A stretch of 64,000 nucleotides of DNA from Bathymodiolus brooksi. Lineage: Eukaryota; Mollusca; Bivalvia; Mytilida; Modiolidae. The notes below the pieces were generated by a model, which ran no database searches, had not been told where the DNA came from, and worked only from the letters and a program-made list of their open reading frames with translations. Numbering within the stretch: position 1 is the first letter of the stretch; every line of letters starts with the position of its first letter. A program made the position numbers and the translations under genes. The stretch spans positions 33,354,952 to 33,418,951 of the forward strand of contig OY804589.1 of NCBI GenBank assembly GCA_963680875.1. Reading direction: 5' to 3'. Positions 1 to 10,113 of the stretch are shown in pieces.

Positions 1-36
1 GAAGTTTGAAGTTTAATTATTTCCTATTGATTTGAA

Positions 37-200
37 CTGCATAACGTAATGGTTAGTGTGCTTCTCTGGCGTGGGATAGATCACAAATTCGAGCCCTGGT
101 CGGGTCAAACAAAAGACCATAAAATTTGTATTTGTTGCCTCACTGCTAAGCATGCAGCCTTACGAGTAAAGAGCAAAGAGTAGTAGGCTTGTAATAGGAT
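37..200 (+). repeat. tRNA-derived SINE head
   Basis: A pol III-type split promoter is readable: an A-box-like stretch (tggttagtgtg, 50-60) and a B-box-like stretch (aattcgagccct, 86-97), followed by 'gggtcaaac'. The same head with a better B box (ggttcgagtccc) occurs inside every 10.4-kb unit near 17.28 kb, so this is a dispersed tRNA-derived SINE family. The body after about 200 is replaced by LINE-tail sequence. Confidence 0.6.
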
Positions 201-203
201 AAG

Positions 204-500
204 GTGCTGCAGCAGGTTAGAAGAGTAAAGATCAGACTAGTCCTCTATAAGATCCAACATGGACTAGTGGCTATCCCTGCAGAGACTTACTTAGTGCCTA
301 GTGACACCAGAACCAGAGGAGAGAACAAGTTTCGCCCCCCAAACGTTATGAAAGGCGTCTACAAATATTCATTCTTCCCACGAACCATTGGTGACTGGAA
401 CAGACTACCTCCACACGTCGCCTGTGCCACTTCACTAGAAGGTTTCAAGAACCAGCTGGACACACTCACAGGGTACCAGCTGGGAGTCCAGACAATGTAA
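204..500 (+). pseudogene. LINE reverse-transcriptase C-terminal tail fragment
   Basis: About 98 codons resemble the extreme C-terminus of non-LTR retrotransposon ORF2 proteins. The reading frame shows a basic start (QVRRVKIRLVLYKIQHGLV), then KYSFFPRTIGDWNRLPP and a closing 'SLEGFKNQLD' helix, which is the usual 'FF.RTI..WN.LP' signature of these tails. No upstream endonuclease or polymerase palm motifs are present, so this is a 5'-truncated dead copy. The first codon is an artefact of truncation rather than a true start. The family (CR1/Jockey-like versus RTE-like) cannot be decided from this piece. Confidence 0.7.
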
Positions 501-599
501 ATATACAGCAGTCACGTTTTTATTTTAATTGTACATAACACTGAGCTTTTAGTCTTGCCCGCAGCATGCACCTGAGTATAGCGCTCTATGAAGAGTCAT

Positions 600-830
600 C
601 TCAGTACCTGGAAGAAGGATGTCTAACCAAGGACTGTTGTTTCAGTTAGCTATCACTAAATATATCTAAATATAAGTGTTGGTTTGTAGTACAAGACGGA
701 CATCATCATTTCATCGATTGCAACTTATTCTTGCCATTATATAGCTGGAAAAAAAGGATGTTGGTGTTAAACAACAATCATTCACTCAATCTAACATGCA
801 ATATGATTGTAATCATTTTAAAAGTTTTAT
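600..830 (+). repeat. SINE 3' module
   Basis: The stretch containing 'ttgtttcag..agctatcacta' and ending 'gttaaacaacaatcattcactcaatc' matches, with divergence, the 3' part of the tRNA-headed SINE seen intact near 17.24-17.55 kb. A second partial copy lies at about 1300-1400 ('cagctgaaaaatt'). Confidence 0.5.
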
Positions 831-1017
831 AACAGTTCACAGCACTTGAAGTCTGGATTAAAATATAAAATAAGGTCGCTTACCACACACCACTCAAATA
901 ATTAAATCACAAAACAGGCATGTTTAGTAATATAATTGAAGTTTGTTTTGGGGCAAAAGATGGAGATTACATAACTCCATGCTAAACGTGATTTCACATA
1001 GCAATATATTTTTGTAT

Positions 1018-1295
1018 ATCCAAAGATTTGATTGATTGATTTTATTGTGTTTAACGCCACTTCCAGCAATATTTCAGCTATATCATGGCGACCAGTTTTA
1101 GTGGTGAAAGAAGCCGGAGTACCCGGAGAGAACCACCGACCATGGACAATCAACTGGTAAACTTTATCACTTACGGCAGCGAGTCGAATGCAATATTCTT
1201 TGTAATTTACAAAGCCGGGCGCGAACCCACGCCGTATTGGTGATAGGGTTGTATGAGTTGTTGGGTAATGCATTGAGCAACCTGGGCCCCTCATT
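1018..1295 (-). repeat. tRNA-derived SINE (gtggcgttaaaca family), full length
   Basis: Read on the minus strand it starts with a tRNA-like head (B-box-like gggttcgcgcccgg), passes through 'ccgggtactccggctt' and 'aaaactggtcgccatgata', and ends in 'gtggcgttaaacac'. This is the most abundant dispersed repeat in the window; copies at 1505, 1826, 3116, 3780, 4570, 5165 and inside each unit differ mainly in the tRNA head. Confidence 0.75.
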
Positions 1296-1299
1296 ATAC

Positions 1300-1504
1300 G
1301 TGTGTTAGTCTAGTACAAAGCAGATATCACCATTATCATCTCATCGAATGTAGCTTGTTCTTTCCGTGATACAGCTGAAAAATTGCATATTTATAATTAG
1401 TGGTTTTGTGTAACACACTTGGAAATTGTTTATAATTTGCCTTGATTCTGATGAAGACGATATTTTTTCATCGTCAATTTCGTCAACGTTTAGAATTACT
1501 TTCA
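1300..1504. other. SINE-tail remnant, then unassigned DNA
   Basis: About 1300-1400 is a second, partial copy of the 600-830 SINE module. From about 1440 to 1504 nothing recognisable was seen. Confidence 0.4.
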
Positions 1505-1728
1505 CACGGGGGGCCATCGTGGCTGTGATCGTATCACCACTGATGTTGTGAGTTCGAATCTCGATCAGGGCGAGGTGTACAACATTATGTGATAAAGTTT
1601 GTCAGTGGCGGGTCTGTGGTTTTCTCCAGGTCCTCCGGTTTCCTCCACCAATAAAACTGACCGCCACGATAAAACTGTAATATTTATGAAAGTGGCGTTA
1701 AACACTATCAAAAATAAACAAAACAGAA
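1505..1728 (+). repeat. tRNA-derived SINE, plus orientation
   Basis: Head with B-box-like gagttcgaatctc, then a body with 'ctccggtttcctccaccaat', 'aaaactgaccgccacgat' and the terminal 'gtggcgttaaacac'. Same family as 1018-1295 but in the opposite orientation. Confidence 0.7.
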
Positions 1729-1825
1729 AGTTTCACACGTAACACAATTTAATTTACAGTTTTATCAAGTTTCAAATATTATAATGCACAGAAGCAAAGC
1801 TAACATGCCAAATTCACCTGAAGGG

Positions 1826-2075
1826 CTATCATGGTCGTGATCGTATAGTAGTTGGATTTACAACTACCTGTGCAATTAGTGCCTATCACCACTAAATTTG
1901 TGAGTTTGAATCCCACTCATGGCGAGGTGTACTCACTACAACATAATTTGATAAAATTCGTCAGTTACTTGCGACAGGTCAGTGGTTTTCTCTGGGTACT
2001 CCGGTTTCCTCCACCAATAAAACTGACCGTCACAATATAGCTGAAATATTGTTGAAAGTCGCGTTAAACACTGTG
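1826..2075 (+). repeat. tRNA-derived SINE, plus orientation
   Basis: Full-length copy with head (atcgtatagtagttggattt), a B-box-like gagtttgaatccc, the body 'ctccggtttcctccaccaat', and the end 'gtcgcgttaaacac'. Its head subtype (atggtagttggattt) is shared with the copies at 3116 and 3780. Confidence 0.7.
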
Positions 2076-2212
2076 GTTACCATAGCCATAATTCACCTGA
2101 ACCATTACAAATCTGAACAAGAGGTTCACCATGCTTAGATTACTCTACAATCTCTATGCCGAGTTTTATTCTGGTAGGTCTCGTACGATCTTGCTTACAG
2201 AACGATTGTAGA

Positions 2213-2275
2213 TCGATTGGTTGATTGGTGTTTAACACCAAATTTAGCAGTATTTCAGCTATATCGTAGCATGAT
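2213..2275 (-). repeat. SINE 3' end fragment
   Basis: Only the terminal about 60 bp of the SINE is present (ggtgtttaacaccaaatt, then tatttcagctatatcg), followed by a T-rich tract. 2276-2390 holds only low-complexity AT-rich sequence. Confidence 0.55.
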
Positions 2276-2392
2276 TTATTTTTATTTTTTTTATTTTTTT
2301 TTTTTATAAATTAAGGATTATGAATATTGTGCTAAACGCCACTTTCATAAATATTTTAAGCACACATTTACAAAAATCCCAATATATTCTTA

Positions 2393-3120
2393 GCTTCCAG
2401 TCAGATTTGAACTGACATCTTTCAAACATTATTGAAATGTACTACCTTGTGCCATAGAAGCCTTAATGATTGCTAATGTTATTGGCAATACACATGTCTT
2501 GACAAACTTAACATGTACACAGATTCTTAGCTTCTAGTCAGATTTGAACTGACATCTTTCAAACATTATTGAAGTGTACTACCTTGTACTATGGAAGCCA
2601 TAATGATTGGTAATGTTATTGGCAAAATGCACAAAGCACATTTACAGATAAATAAAAGTATTTTGGAGACCAGTAAAAGTAAGGAATCTTCAGTCCTATA
2701 AATGAAAATTTGAATTTACAGGTCCGAATCAAGTTCTTGAATTTATTATATATATCTAAATAAATACTGAAAAATGTACTGATCCGAACAAAGTTTACCT
2801 GGTCTTGGGCCGGAGGACAGGTGCTCATTGTGAGGACTTCTTTAATGTTATAGCACACATGTGATACCTTCAGTTTCTTGAATTTTGATGGGAATTTTTA
2901 CATCTTTGGCCTCAAACCATTGAACACCAACATACCATGACATGTGACATTGAAAATCAATGTCCTGGCTTTGGACAGACACAAAAATGTGGCTGGGTTA
3001 TATCGGTTAATGGTGTCATTGTTCATTTGAGAGAATATAAATTATTTATCCTTGAGTTATCCCCCTTTGATCTTGTCTCTTGGAGTTACTGTCTTTGTAA
3101 AATAGATAAGGTTAGGTTTA
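2393..3120. repeat. Anonymous duplicated block, copy A
   Basis: About 700 bp that is repeated, diverged, at 4037-4590. The first part ('cttccagtcagatttgaact') is itself repeated at about 2520, giving a local tandem duplication of about 130 bp. Shared landmarks with copy B are 'aggacaggtgctcattgtga', 'atagcacacatgtgatacct' and 'aatcaatgtcctggctttgg'. Both copies are followed by the same SINE in the same orientation, so the block and its SINE were duplicated together. No convincing protein was found; the 80-codon minus-strand frame at 2616-2858 is not preserved in copy B. Confidence 0.6.
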
Positions 3121-3350
3121 TGGTGTTTAATGCCACTTTCAACAATATTTCAGTTATATCGTGGTGGTCAGTTTTATTGGTGGAGGAAACCGGAAAACCC
3201 AGGGAAAACCACCGACCTGCCGCAAATCATGGCAAACTTTATCACATAATGTTGTATCGAATACGCCTCCCCATGAATGGGGTTCGAACTCGCAGGCACT
3301 GATTGCACAGATAGTTGTAAATCCAACTGCCATGTGATCATGATCGACGG
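3116..3350 (-). repeat. tRNA-derived SINE
   Basis: Minus-strand copy with head subtype 'catggcagttggatttacaa', B-box-like gagttcgaacccc, and the terminal 'gtggcattaaacac'. It lies at the right end of duplicated block A. Confidence 0.7.
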
Positions 3351-3779
3351 CCTCCACTTTTTATTCATATCCAATAGTTAATCAATATGTAGTGGAGTCA
3401 GCACACATAGATGTCTGATCCACACAAATGACGTAAATGATAATCAGATGACTCTGTATGCAACGTCTTGATTCAATCTATTTCCAGTATTTTTATGATT
3501 TTTGTGCTGTAACAGCCATCTTGGGTTTCTGATGATAAAAAAAGAAACATTTCAAGCAACATTCCAGAAAAGTTTGTTGCCAAATGGTATTGATATTTCA
3601 TATGAAAAATTTTAAAATATTTTTCCAATGGGGGCGCATTAAATGTGCCCTGCGGTGGAGGCCATCTTGGATCTTCTAACTGAGACCCCCCCCCTAACAA
3701 ATTGTAAACAGTATCAAAAGTGGAGGGCTTCTGAATTTGAAGGATTGATGTAACTAGATACAGGATACCTTTTAAGATT
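3351..3779. other. Unassigned intergenic DNA
   Basis: No gene recognised. Two 'gccatcttgg' motifs (around 3519 and 3662) flank a C-run near 3687. The 75-codon minus-strand frame here is judged to be chance. Confidence 0.4.
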
Positions 3780-4030
3780 CAGGGGTCGTCGTGATCGTGA
3801 TCGTATGGTAGTTGGATTTATAACTACCTATGCAATCAGTGCCTATATCACCACTAAATCTGTGAGTTCGAACCCCGTTCATGGTAAGGTGTACTCGATA
3901 TAGCATATGTGATCAAATTTGTCAGTGACTTGCGACAGGTCAGTGGTTTCCTCCACCAATAAAACTGACCGCCACGATATAACTGAAATATTGTTGAAAG
4001 TGGCGTTAAACACCATAAAACCAACCAAAA
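3780..4030 (+). repeat. tRNA-derived SINE, plus orientation
   Basis: Head 'gatcgtatggtagttggatt', B-box-like gagttcgaacccc, body 'tttcctccaccaataaaact', and the end 'gtggcgttaaacaccataaa'. It sits immediately before duplicated block B. Confidence 0.7.
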
Positions 4031-4036
4031 AATCAT

Positions 4037-4590
4037 CTAAGCTTCCAGTCAGATTTGAACTGACATCTTTTCAATATTATTTAAATGTACTACCTTGTAT
4101 CATAGAAGCCTTAATGTTAGCAGCAATACACAAAGCATATTTACAAATAAATAATAGGATTTTGGAATCCAGTAAAAGGAAGGAATCTTTAACTTTCAGT
4201 CCTCGATTTGGATTTTAATTTACTGGTCCAAATCAAATTCTTGAATTTATTATCTAAATAAAAATTGAAAAATGTACTGGTCCGAACAAAGTTTACCTGG
4301 TCTGTGGCCGGAGGACAGGTGCTCATTGTGATGACTTCTTTAATGTTATAGCACACATGTGATACCTTCAGTTTAACAATAAGGGAGATTCTTGAATTTT
4401 GACGGGAATTTTTACATCTTTGGCCTTAAACCATTGAACACGAAACATACCATGACATGTGACATTGAAAATCAATGTCCTGGCTTTGGATATAGTTCTT
4501 TTGAGAGAATATAAATTATTTCTCCTCAGGTTATCCCTTTTGGCCTTGTCTTTGTAAAATAGGTAAGGATAAGGTTTATGGTGTTTAACG
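4037..4590. repeat. Anonymous duplicated block, copy B
   Basis: Diverged second copy of 2393-3120, with small indels (for example 'aacaataagggagattc' near 4376 that copy A lacks). It is followed by a SINE in the same position as in copy A. Function is unknown. Confidence 0.6.
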
Positions 4591-4800
4591 CCACTTTCAA
4601 CAATATTTAAGTTATATCGTGGTGGTCAGGTGAAGGAAATCGGAGGACCCGGAGAAGACGACCGACCTGCGGCAAGTCACTGACAAACTTTATCATATAA
4701 TGTTGTATTGTGTACATCTCGCTTGAGCAGGATTCAAACTCACAACATTAGTGTTGACGGGCACTGATCAATCGTAACTACTCGGCCATTCTCGCTACCC
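4568..4800 (-). repeat. tRNA-Leu-like headed SINE
   Basis: On the minus strand the head reads 'gagaatggccgagtagttac', an A box typical of leucine/serine tRNAs, with a B-box-like gagtttgaatcctg. The body and 3' end are those of the common SINE (ends gtggcgttaaacacc). This is a distinct head subfamily. Confidence 0.65.
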
Positions 4801-5094
4801 TGCAAATAACCTTGTACGTACATAGTATAAATTCTTCTTAAATTGTTTGCCGGAAGTTAAGTTAAGATAAGCCGCACAAAAATATAGTCCACGAAAATCC
4901 AATATGGAAGACATACTAAGTAAAATCTAATCATGCAAAACTATTTAAAACTTTAATTGAAATATAGAAAAAAAATTAAAATATAACTTTATCAAACGTT
5001 CATGTAACTGGCATGTGAAAAGTAGTGCGATTTATACGCCTAATGCATACGAGGTTATTTGCAGGGTAGCGAGAATGGCCGAGTAGTTACGATT
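4770..5094. repeat. Perfect 43-bp inverted repeat of a SINE head
   Basis: 4770-4812 and 5052-5094 are exact reverse complements over 43 bp, separated by 239 bp of AT-rich DNA. The arms contain the tRNA-Leu-like head plus 'tgcaaataacct'. The right arm is a plus-oriented head that breaks off near 5160. Confidence 0.8.
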
Positions 5095-5164
5095 GGGGCA
5101 CTGATTGCATAGCTAGTAATAAATCCCTGCCCTACCATGCGATCACGACAACGACGGCCCCCTC

Positions 5165-5402
5165 TTTGCAAAATAAGATTGATTGATTTATTGTGCTTAA
5201 CGCTACTTTCAGCTATATCATGACGACCAGTTTTAGTGGTGGAGGAAGCCGGAGTACCCAGAGAGAACCACCGACCATGGGCAAGCAACTGGCAAACTTT
5301 ATCACTTGCGGCTGCGAGTCGAGTGCCCCCTTCTTTGTGATTTACAAAGACGGGCGTAAACACACGCCATATTGGTGATAGGCTTTGAGCCACCCGGGTC
5401 CT
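5165..5402 (-). repeat. tRNA-derived SINE
   Basis: Minus-strand copy of the same family with the 'caatatggcgtgtgtttacg' head and 'ggacccgggtggctcaaa' at its outer edge. This is the same subtype as the copies in the introns of the TRIM-like genes. Confidence 0.7.
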
Positions 5403-5520
5403 GTAAAATAAGTAGTATGTTTAAATCTATTATAACTAATCATATTGTTGCTTGTTGCATTGTATAAAGAGAGTAAAAAGTAGGCTAGTCCTTGTAAAAC
5501 ACACTTGCTATTCTTCGTAG

Positions 5521-5971
5521 AAGATTTTTAGAAATTGACCAACCAGAAACAAGAATTGCCTATGGTGGCCTTGTTTGTTAACAGACCAGAATGAAAGGAA
5601 CAATCTTTATAGAGGACCTGTCTTAAATAATTCCTACCAAGTTTTGGTTCATTTGGCCAAGTGGTTTCAGAGGAGAAGATTTTTAGAAATTGACCAGCCA
5701 GAAACAGGAATTGCCTATGGAGACCAGGTTTGTTAACGGATCAAAACGAAATGAGTAATCTTAATAGAGGAACTTCCATAGATGTTCCTACCAAGTTTCG
5801 TTTCATTTGGCCAAGCAGTTTCAGAGCAGAAGATTTTTAGAAATCGACAAATCAGAAACAAGAATTGTCTTTGACGCCATGTTTGTAAATGGATGAGGAC
5901 AACATTAGCAATCTCAATAGACGACCTTCCATAAATGCTTCCTACCAAGTTTTAATTCATTTGTCCAAGCG
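5521..5971 (+). repeat. BIV160/pearl-like tandem repeat, three monomers
   Basis: Three diverged monomers start at 5521, 5676 and 5830 (period 154-155 bp), each opening 'aagatttttagaaat' and closing with 'catttggccaagtggtttc' or a variant. Length, sequence style and the linked 3' hairpin at 6897-6983 fit the bivalve BIV160 satellite found inside pearl/Helitron-like non-autonomous elements. The family name is from memory, not a search. The third monomer is cut near 5971 by the retroelement that follows. Confidence 0.65.
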
Positions 5972-6370
5972 GAGACCACCGATACAGCTTCGTCCGCATC
6001 ATCTTTGGACTTATACCTCGAATTTGACGACAGTGGTCAACTCAGCACTAAAATTTATGATAAGCGGGACGACTTCAATTTTAAAATCATAAATTTTCCA
6101 AACATGTGCAGCAATATACCAGCTTCTCCTGCATATGGTGTTTACATCTCGCAATTGATTCGCTATGCAAGGGCCAGTAGCAATTATTCTGATTTCCTGA
6201 AACGTCATCTTCATCTGAGAAACAGGCTACTGGACCAGGGCTATAAAAAGATTCGCCTTATTCGATCTCTTAAAAAGTTTATATTCCGATACCAATATCT
6301 TGTCGAAATATATTCCGTCTCTGCAGAAAAAATTATAAGCGATGCATTTTCATATAGTGAAAATGTATAA
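5972..6370 (+). pseudogene. Retroelement RT-protein C-terminal fragment
   Basis: An open frame runs from about 5972 to the stop at 6370; there is no ATG at its start because the element is 5'-truncated. The residues 'DLYLEFDD', 'KIYDKRDDFNFKIINFP', 'SNIPASPAYGVYISQLIRYA' and a basic tail match a C-terminal module found after the reverse-transcriptase domain of a retroelement group abundant in molluscs and cnidarians. I recognise the module but cannot assign the clade. The frame is still intact over about 130 codons, suggesting a fairly young insertion. It lies exactly between two monomers of the 155-bp repeat. Confidence 0.65.
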
Positions 6371-6735
6371 AGATAAAGAAGTCGCAAATGTCAAGAATTT
6401 TTTTGTCAATGTGTGACGTAAAAATATTTTTGACATTTACGTCACCGAATATGGTACTGCTTTGACAACTATTTTACCTATTTTGTTCCTGTATTTAAAT
6501 ACTGTTACAGTGACAGCCGGAACCTTTGAACCGTAATGAGAGCGGGAGGTTTGGCGCCTTAAAATCTGATTCAACCCACCATTTCTTTAGAAATGCCTGT
6601 ACCAAGTCAGGGTCATTAGGGTTTTCACAGTTTTCCGGTTGTTGACTGATTTTGTCTGTTTATATAATTATGAGTTTTGACTTTCCCTTTGTAAGATTGT
6701 TCGGAGTTCGGTAATTTTGTTATTACCTTTATTTC
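6371..6735 (+). mobile_element. 3' UTR of the truncated retroelement
   Basis: Non-coding tail of the element above, including 'tttagaaatgcctgtaccaa' and ending near 'cggagttcggtaattttgtt'. After it the interrupted repeat resumes ('tttcagagg' then 'aaaagatttttag'). Confidence 0.5.
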
Positions 6736-6985
6736 AGAGGAAAAGATTTTTAGAAATTGACCAACCAGAAAAAATAATTATCTATGGCGGCCATGTTTGT
6801 TGACAGATGGGGACGAAATGAGCAATCTTTATAGAGGACCTTCCATGGATGCTTCCTACCATGTTTCGGTTCATTTGGTTAAGTGGTTTTAGAGGAGAAG
6901 ATTGAAATGTGAAAAGTTAATGGACGACGGATGCCAAGTGATGGCAAAAGCTCACATGGCCTTTCGGCAAAGTGAGCTAAAAAGG
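6736..6985 (+). repeat. Fourth BIV160-like monomer and pearl/Helitron-like 3' end
   Basis: One further monomer (from about 6743) is followed by a unique end with a GC-rich hairpin: arm 'agctcacatggcc', loop, arm 'ggcaaagtgagct', then 'aaaa'. A short hairpin close to an A-rich terminus is the usual 3' end of Helitron-like non-autonomous elements. Confidence 0.55.
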
Positions 6986-7873
6986 TGTCAAACGTCCTCT
7001 TTGTAATGAAAAAGTGGGATAATTTGTTAAACAATGCTGCACAAAGTCACAAAACAAGTGCCCAAAAGAGAATTGTAAGTTCTGAGTTTGTACTTCCATT
7101 TTACAAAAAGGGGTGCATTTACAAAATATCTCCTAGATGCAATCTTCATTATTGCAAATTACAATTGATATAATTTAAAAAAAAAAAAGCTAGGTATGTA
7201 TGATATACTAGACGGAAACATAACGAAAACAACTTCCTCAGGATTGTTTGAAAAATAAACTTTCCACATACAAAAACAGAAAGCAGCCTTTTTGCCACTT
7301 ATGGACCTCTTGTTCCTTTTATGTACTTCTGATCAACAAAAAAAACCCATAAACTTATTAGAAGACCATCCAATGAACATTCCTACCATGTTATGCTCCT
7401 ATACGCTCGTTTCGAATCATGTCAATTCCACTCATGTTCCGTCTTTTTTTGTGTCTTGACGTCTGAAATGGTAGGCAGACGACTTCCGGTGTTTACGCCA
7501 TTACCGTGACAACGTCAACATATCAGACAATCATAGATGCGGTAGATTATAGGTAATTGTAATATGGAGACAGCAAGAAAACGGCTGAGTAAATACTGGT
7601 TTTTGGTGCTCCACTGTAATATAGTATTAAACTGTTTCGACCCAGCTAAGGGTAATCATCAGGTGGCTAATGCTACCACAACAGTTTTTTCTCTCTAAAT
7701 TTGTAATTAAAAATATTTTAATGCATTTTGGGAAATTTCTATATGTAAATATGTCATTGAATACCTATAGTAGTAAATAAACAAATGTTTGTTGCCAAAC
7801 GAAATTCATTTTTAGTTCTTTGGATTTTGATTTTTAAAAATGAAGGTTTCGTTGTGTACATTGACACCGAAAG
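6986..7873. other. Unassigned DNA upstream of Gypsy element
   Basis: No gene seen. 'agaagaccatccaatgaac' near 7360 looks like a BIV160 scrap. A 5' LTR for the Gypsy element would be expected in about 7.4-7.87 kb, but no LTR ends or primer-binding site could be established because no second LTR copy is in the window. Confidence 0.35.
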
Positions 7874-8380
7874 ATGGAAGTGGTATATCAATACATTGAT
7901 TATACATCACTGGATGAATTTGAGTTTGAGGACCAAGATGAATTGGATTATGAGGAACATGATGATTTAGGTGATTTCGACGATAGAATGACACAGGCAT
8001 CTGAGAGTGATAAAGTAGGAGTACAGCATTATATATCGCAACATCAGAGTTGGTTAGAATCGCCATTTGGTAAATTGAAAATATCTGATCAAAAAGGTCG
8101 TATGCCAGTAGTAAACATGTTTAAACCATGTTCATTCCAATTTCAAAATATAAAACAAGAAGCAACAGAAGTACAACCAAACGATCTGACGGCGATAAGC
8201 CAGGCCCCAACCAACACGAAGCATCCAGTTACATCAACCGTACATACTGGAGCTCCACATGAACCAATCTTTCCCCCCAGAATTACAAGCACAGTTGGGC
8301 TTACGACAAGGAAACGGAGAAAATTATCACGACAAAACGTGACCCCCAATCGGTCAGATTTGCCTTCACGCAATATCTAA
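7874..8380 (+). pseudogene. gag: Gypsy-type retrotransposon, gag N-terminal region
   Basis: A 168-codon frame whose first 40 residues are highly acidic (for example EFEFEDQDELDYEEHDDLG), ending in a basic, proline- and serine-rich stretch (TTRKRRKLSR). No catalytic domain is visible. It is called gag because a capsid-like domain follows after a frame change and a MITE insertion, and protease and RT follow in order. A similar composition in frame continues past 8380 until stops. It is non-functional. Confidence 0.55.
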
Positions 8381-8519
8381 ATCCATTTGATCAAGTTACA
8401 CCACAACATCAAACACAACATTCTGAACCTGTAAACACACCAGTTACTTAATTTCAACCATCCAATGCAAAATCCAATACAATCAAGAGTAACACCTCAA
8501 TTTAGTTTACCGAGCAATT

Positions 8520-8704
8520 TAAGGACGGACCATTCTGATTCCCAATGTTGCTGAAAAAAATATTCTGATTCAGAGTTTTTGTCATATTACCTAATGTTAA
8601 ATTAAAGAATTAATCTAATTCTCGTGACATCCGAAAAAAAATTCTGAACGTATCAAAAAACCATACTTCCCCTCCCCCCTGCAAGTTAAATGGTCCATCC
8701 CTTA
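8520..8704 (+). mobile_element. MITE with TA target site, inserted in gag
   Basis: The right terminal repeat reads 'gttaaatggtccatccctt'; the left is partly deleted ('aaggacggaccatt'). Both sides are flanked by TA. Internal landmarks (ttcccaatgttgctgaaaa, cagagtttttgtcatat) match, in reverse complement, the larger element at 11397-11680. TA duplication and short inverted ends suggest a Tc1/mariner-type non-autonomous element. Confidence 0.65.
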
Positions 8705-8759
8705 CAAAGCACCCTACAGGTGCCAGACTATGCAAAAGTAAATATGTCAAGAAACTTTA

Positions 8760-9356
8760 ATAAACAGACAGTATCAGCACCAAAGTCGCTCAAATTTGAT
8801 GGGACTGACAAAAATGAGGATTGGGTTTCCTTTTTTTGTGAAATTTGAAATGTACGCAGATGCTTATTAGTGGACTAATGTTCAAAAGCGAGCACAGTTA
8901 TGTTGGGCTATGACGGGAACAGCTGGAAAATATTGTTCGGCAATTATTCGAAGGGAGAAAAACATAGCATTTAAGGAGTTGGTGAACAGAATGGAAAAAC
9001 GTTTTAATCTGCGTAAATTAGTAGCAACGTTACAAGTGCAGTTTAATAACGCAAGACAGGGTGAAAATGAAGACATTGATGAATGGGCAAATAGATTGAT
9101 AGCATTGGCTGACAAACCTTTTCGTGATCTCCCTGATGAATATGTAACAAATCAGGTAGTGATAAAACTATGTCAGGGTTGTATAGATAAAAATGTTGAC
9201 AGTGTTGCAGCATCTGTTCAACCAAAAACAGTAGAGGACGCATTGGAAAGAATCAAATGGTTGCAACATAGTAATCAAGCGATTTTTGGTGGAACAGTGC
9301 GCACGAAAGACCCATCTATCGAGACTGATAACACCGATGCAGGTAGGTATATTTAA
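8760..9356 (+). pseudogene. gag: Gypsy-type gag capsid domain
   Basis: The sequence begins in 'APKSLKFDGTDKNEDWVSF', breaks by frameshift near 8835 and has a stop near 8870. It then runs open from 8910 with 'AFKELVNRMEKRFNLRK' and 'ENEDIDEWANRLIALADK', which is the typical retrotransposon gag helix pattern (aromatic-rich start, then 'L...F' and 'E.v..w..rl..la'). The domain normally packages the element RNA into particles. At least two disabling lesions show that it is dead. Confidence 0.7.
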
Positions 9357-9820
9357 ATGTGGCAGTCGTAAAGAGAAATTATCTCGGGAGTGTAACGATA
9401 TCATTGGGTCAGCGAAAGAATCACAAATAAGCGAAGAATATTGAGGCGAAGTGGGGAAGGGGAAAAAGGCAGATGTTTACCTTGAAGTAAGGAAGAGGAG
9501 TGGGCATATATTTTTTGAATGAAACAAGTGCCTGTGAGACAAAGTACAAAGTAATGTGGACAAAGTTCATACTGACGTGAGAAGCTTAGAACAAAGGTGG
9601 AGAAAAGATTTAAATAGTGCTTTAGACAAGGTAAAACCGAAAACTGCTAATGAACCGAATAGAAATTTTAGGCAACCAGAAAACTGGCAAGATCGGCAAT
9701 TGGTGAACCGTAATAACGTTCAGTGTTGAAATTACCAGGGATATGGCCATGTAGCCAGGTTTTGTAGACAGCCGAAAAAACATATTGCACCAGGTACAAC
9801 TGACAAAAAAAAACAGTGAT
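9357..9820 (+). pseudogene. gag: Degraded gag C-terminus with broken CCHC zinc knuckle
   Basis: Several stops interrupt this part. The nucleocapsid knuckle is recognisable at 9724-9762 in the spacing C-x2-C-x4-H-x4-C, but the second Cys position is Tyr and the aromatic-like residue after the first Cys is a TGA stop; His (9745) and the last Cys (9760) remain. Confidence 0.6.
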
Positions 9821-10113
9821 TTATACAGGTTGGGGTTGAAATAGTAGTTGTTACTTTGACCCCAAATTCCGATAATCGCCTAATACAAAACAATGAGACT
9901 AGCAGTAGTGTGAACCCACAGGTGAAAATAGTGAAGAACCAATCAGAAAGCAGAGTTAAATTGGACAGTGAGGACAATAAAACCATCCAGGAGGAGAAAG
10001 TTTCTTTTAAAAAACTTGAAGTTACAATAAGTAGGGGCCACAAATAAACTAAACGCCGCTATAGAAAGAGACGAAAGAATAATCGGGCAGATGGTCATCA
10101 GTCAACAAGAAAT
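9821..10113 (+). pseudogene. Gypsy gag-pol linker, degraded
   Basis: Polar, lysine-rich frame at 9856-10047 (63 codons) without a recognisable domain, lying between the zinc knuckle and protease as expected for a variable linker. Confidence 0.4.

Noticed and set aside
902..1294. 130-codon minus-strand frame
   Set aside because: It is the translated SINE at 1018-1295 plus flank; the same SINE gives unrelated frames elsewhere.
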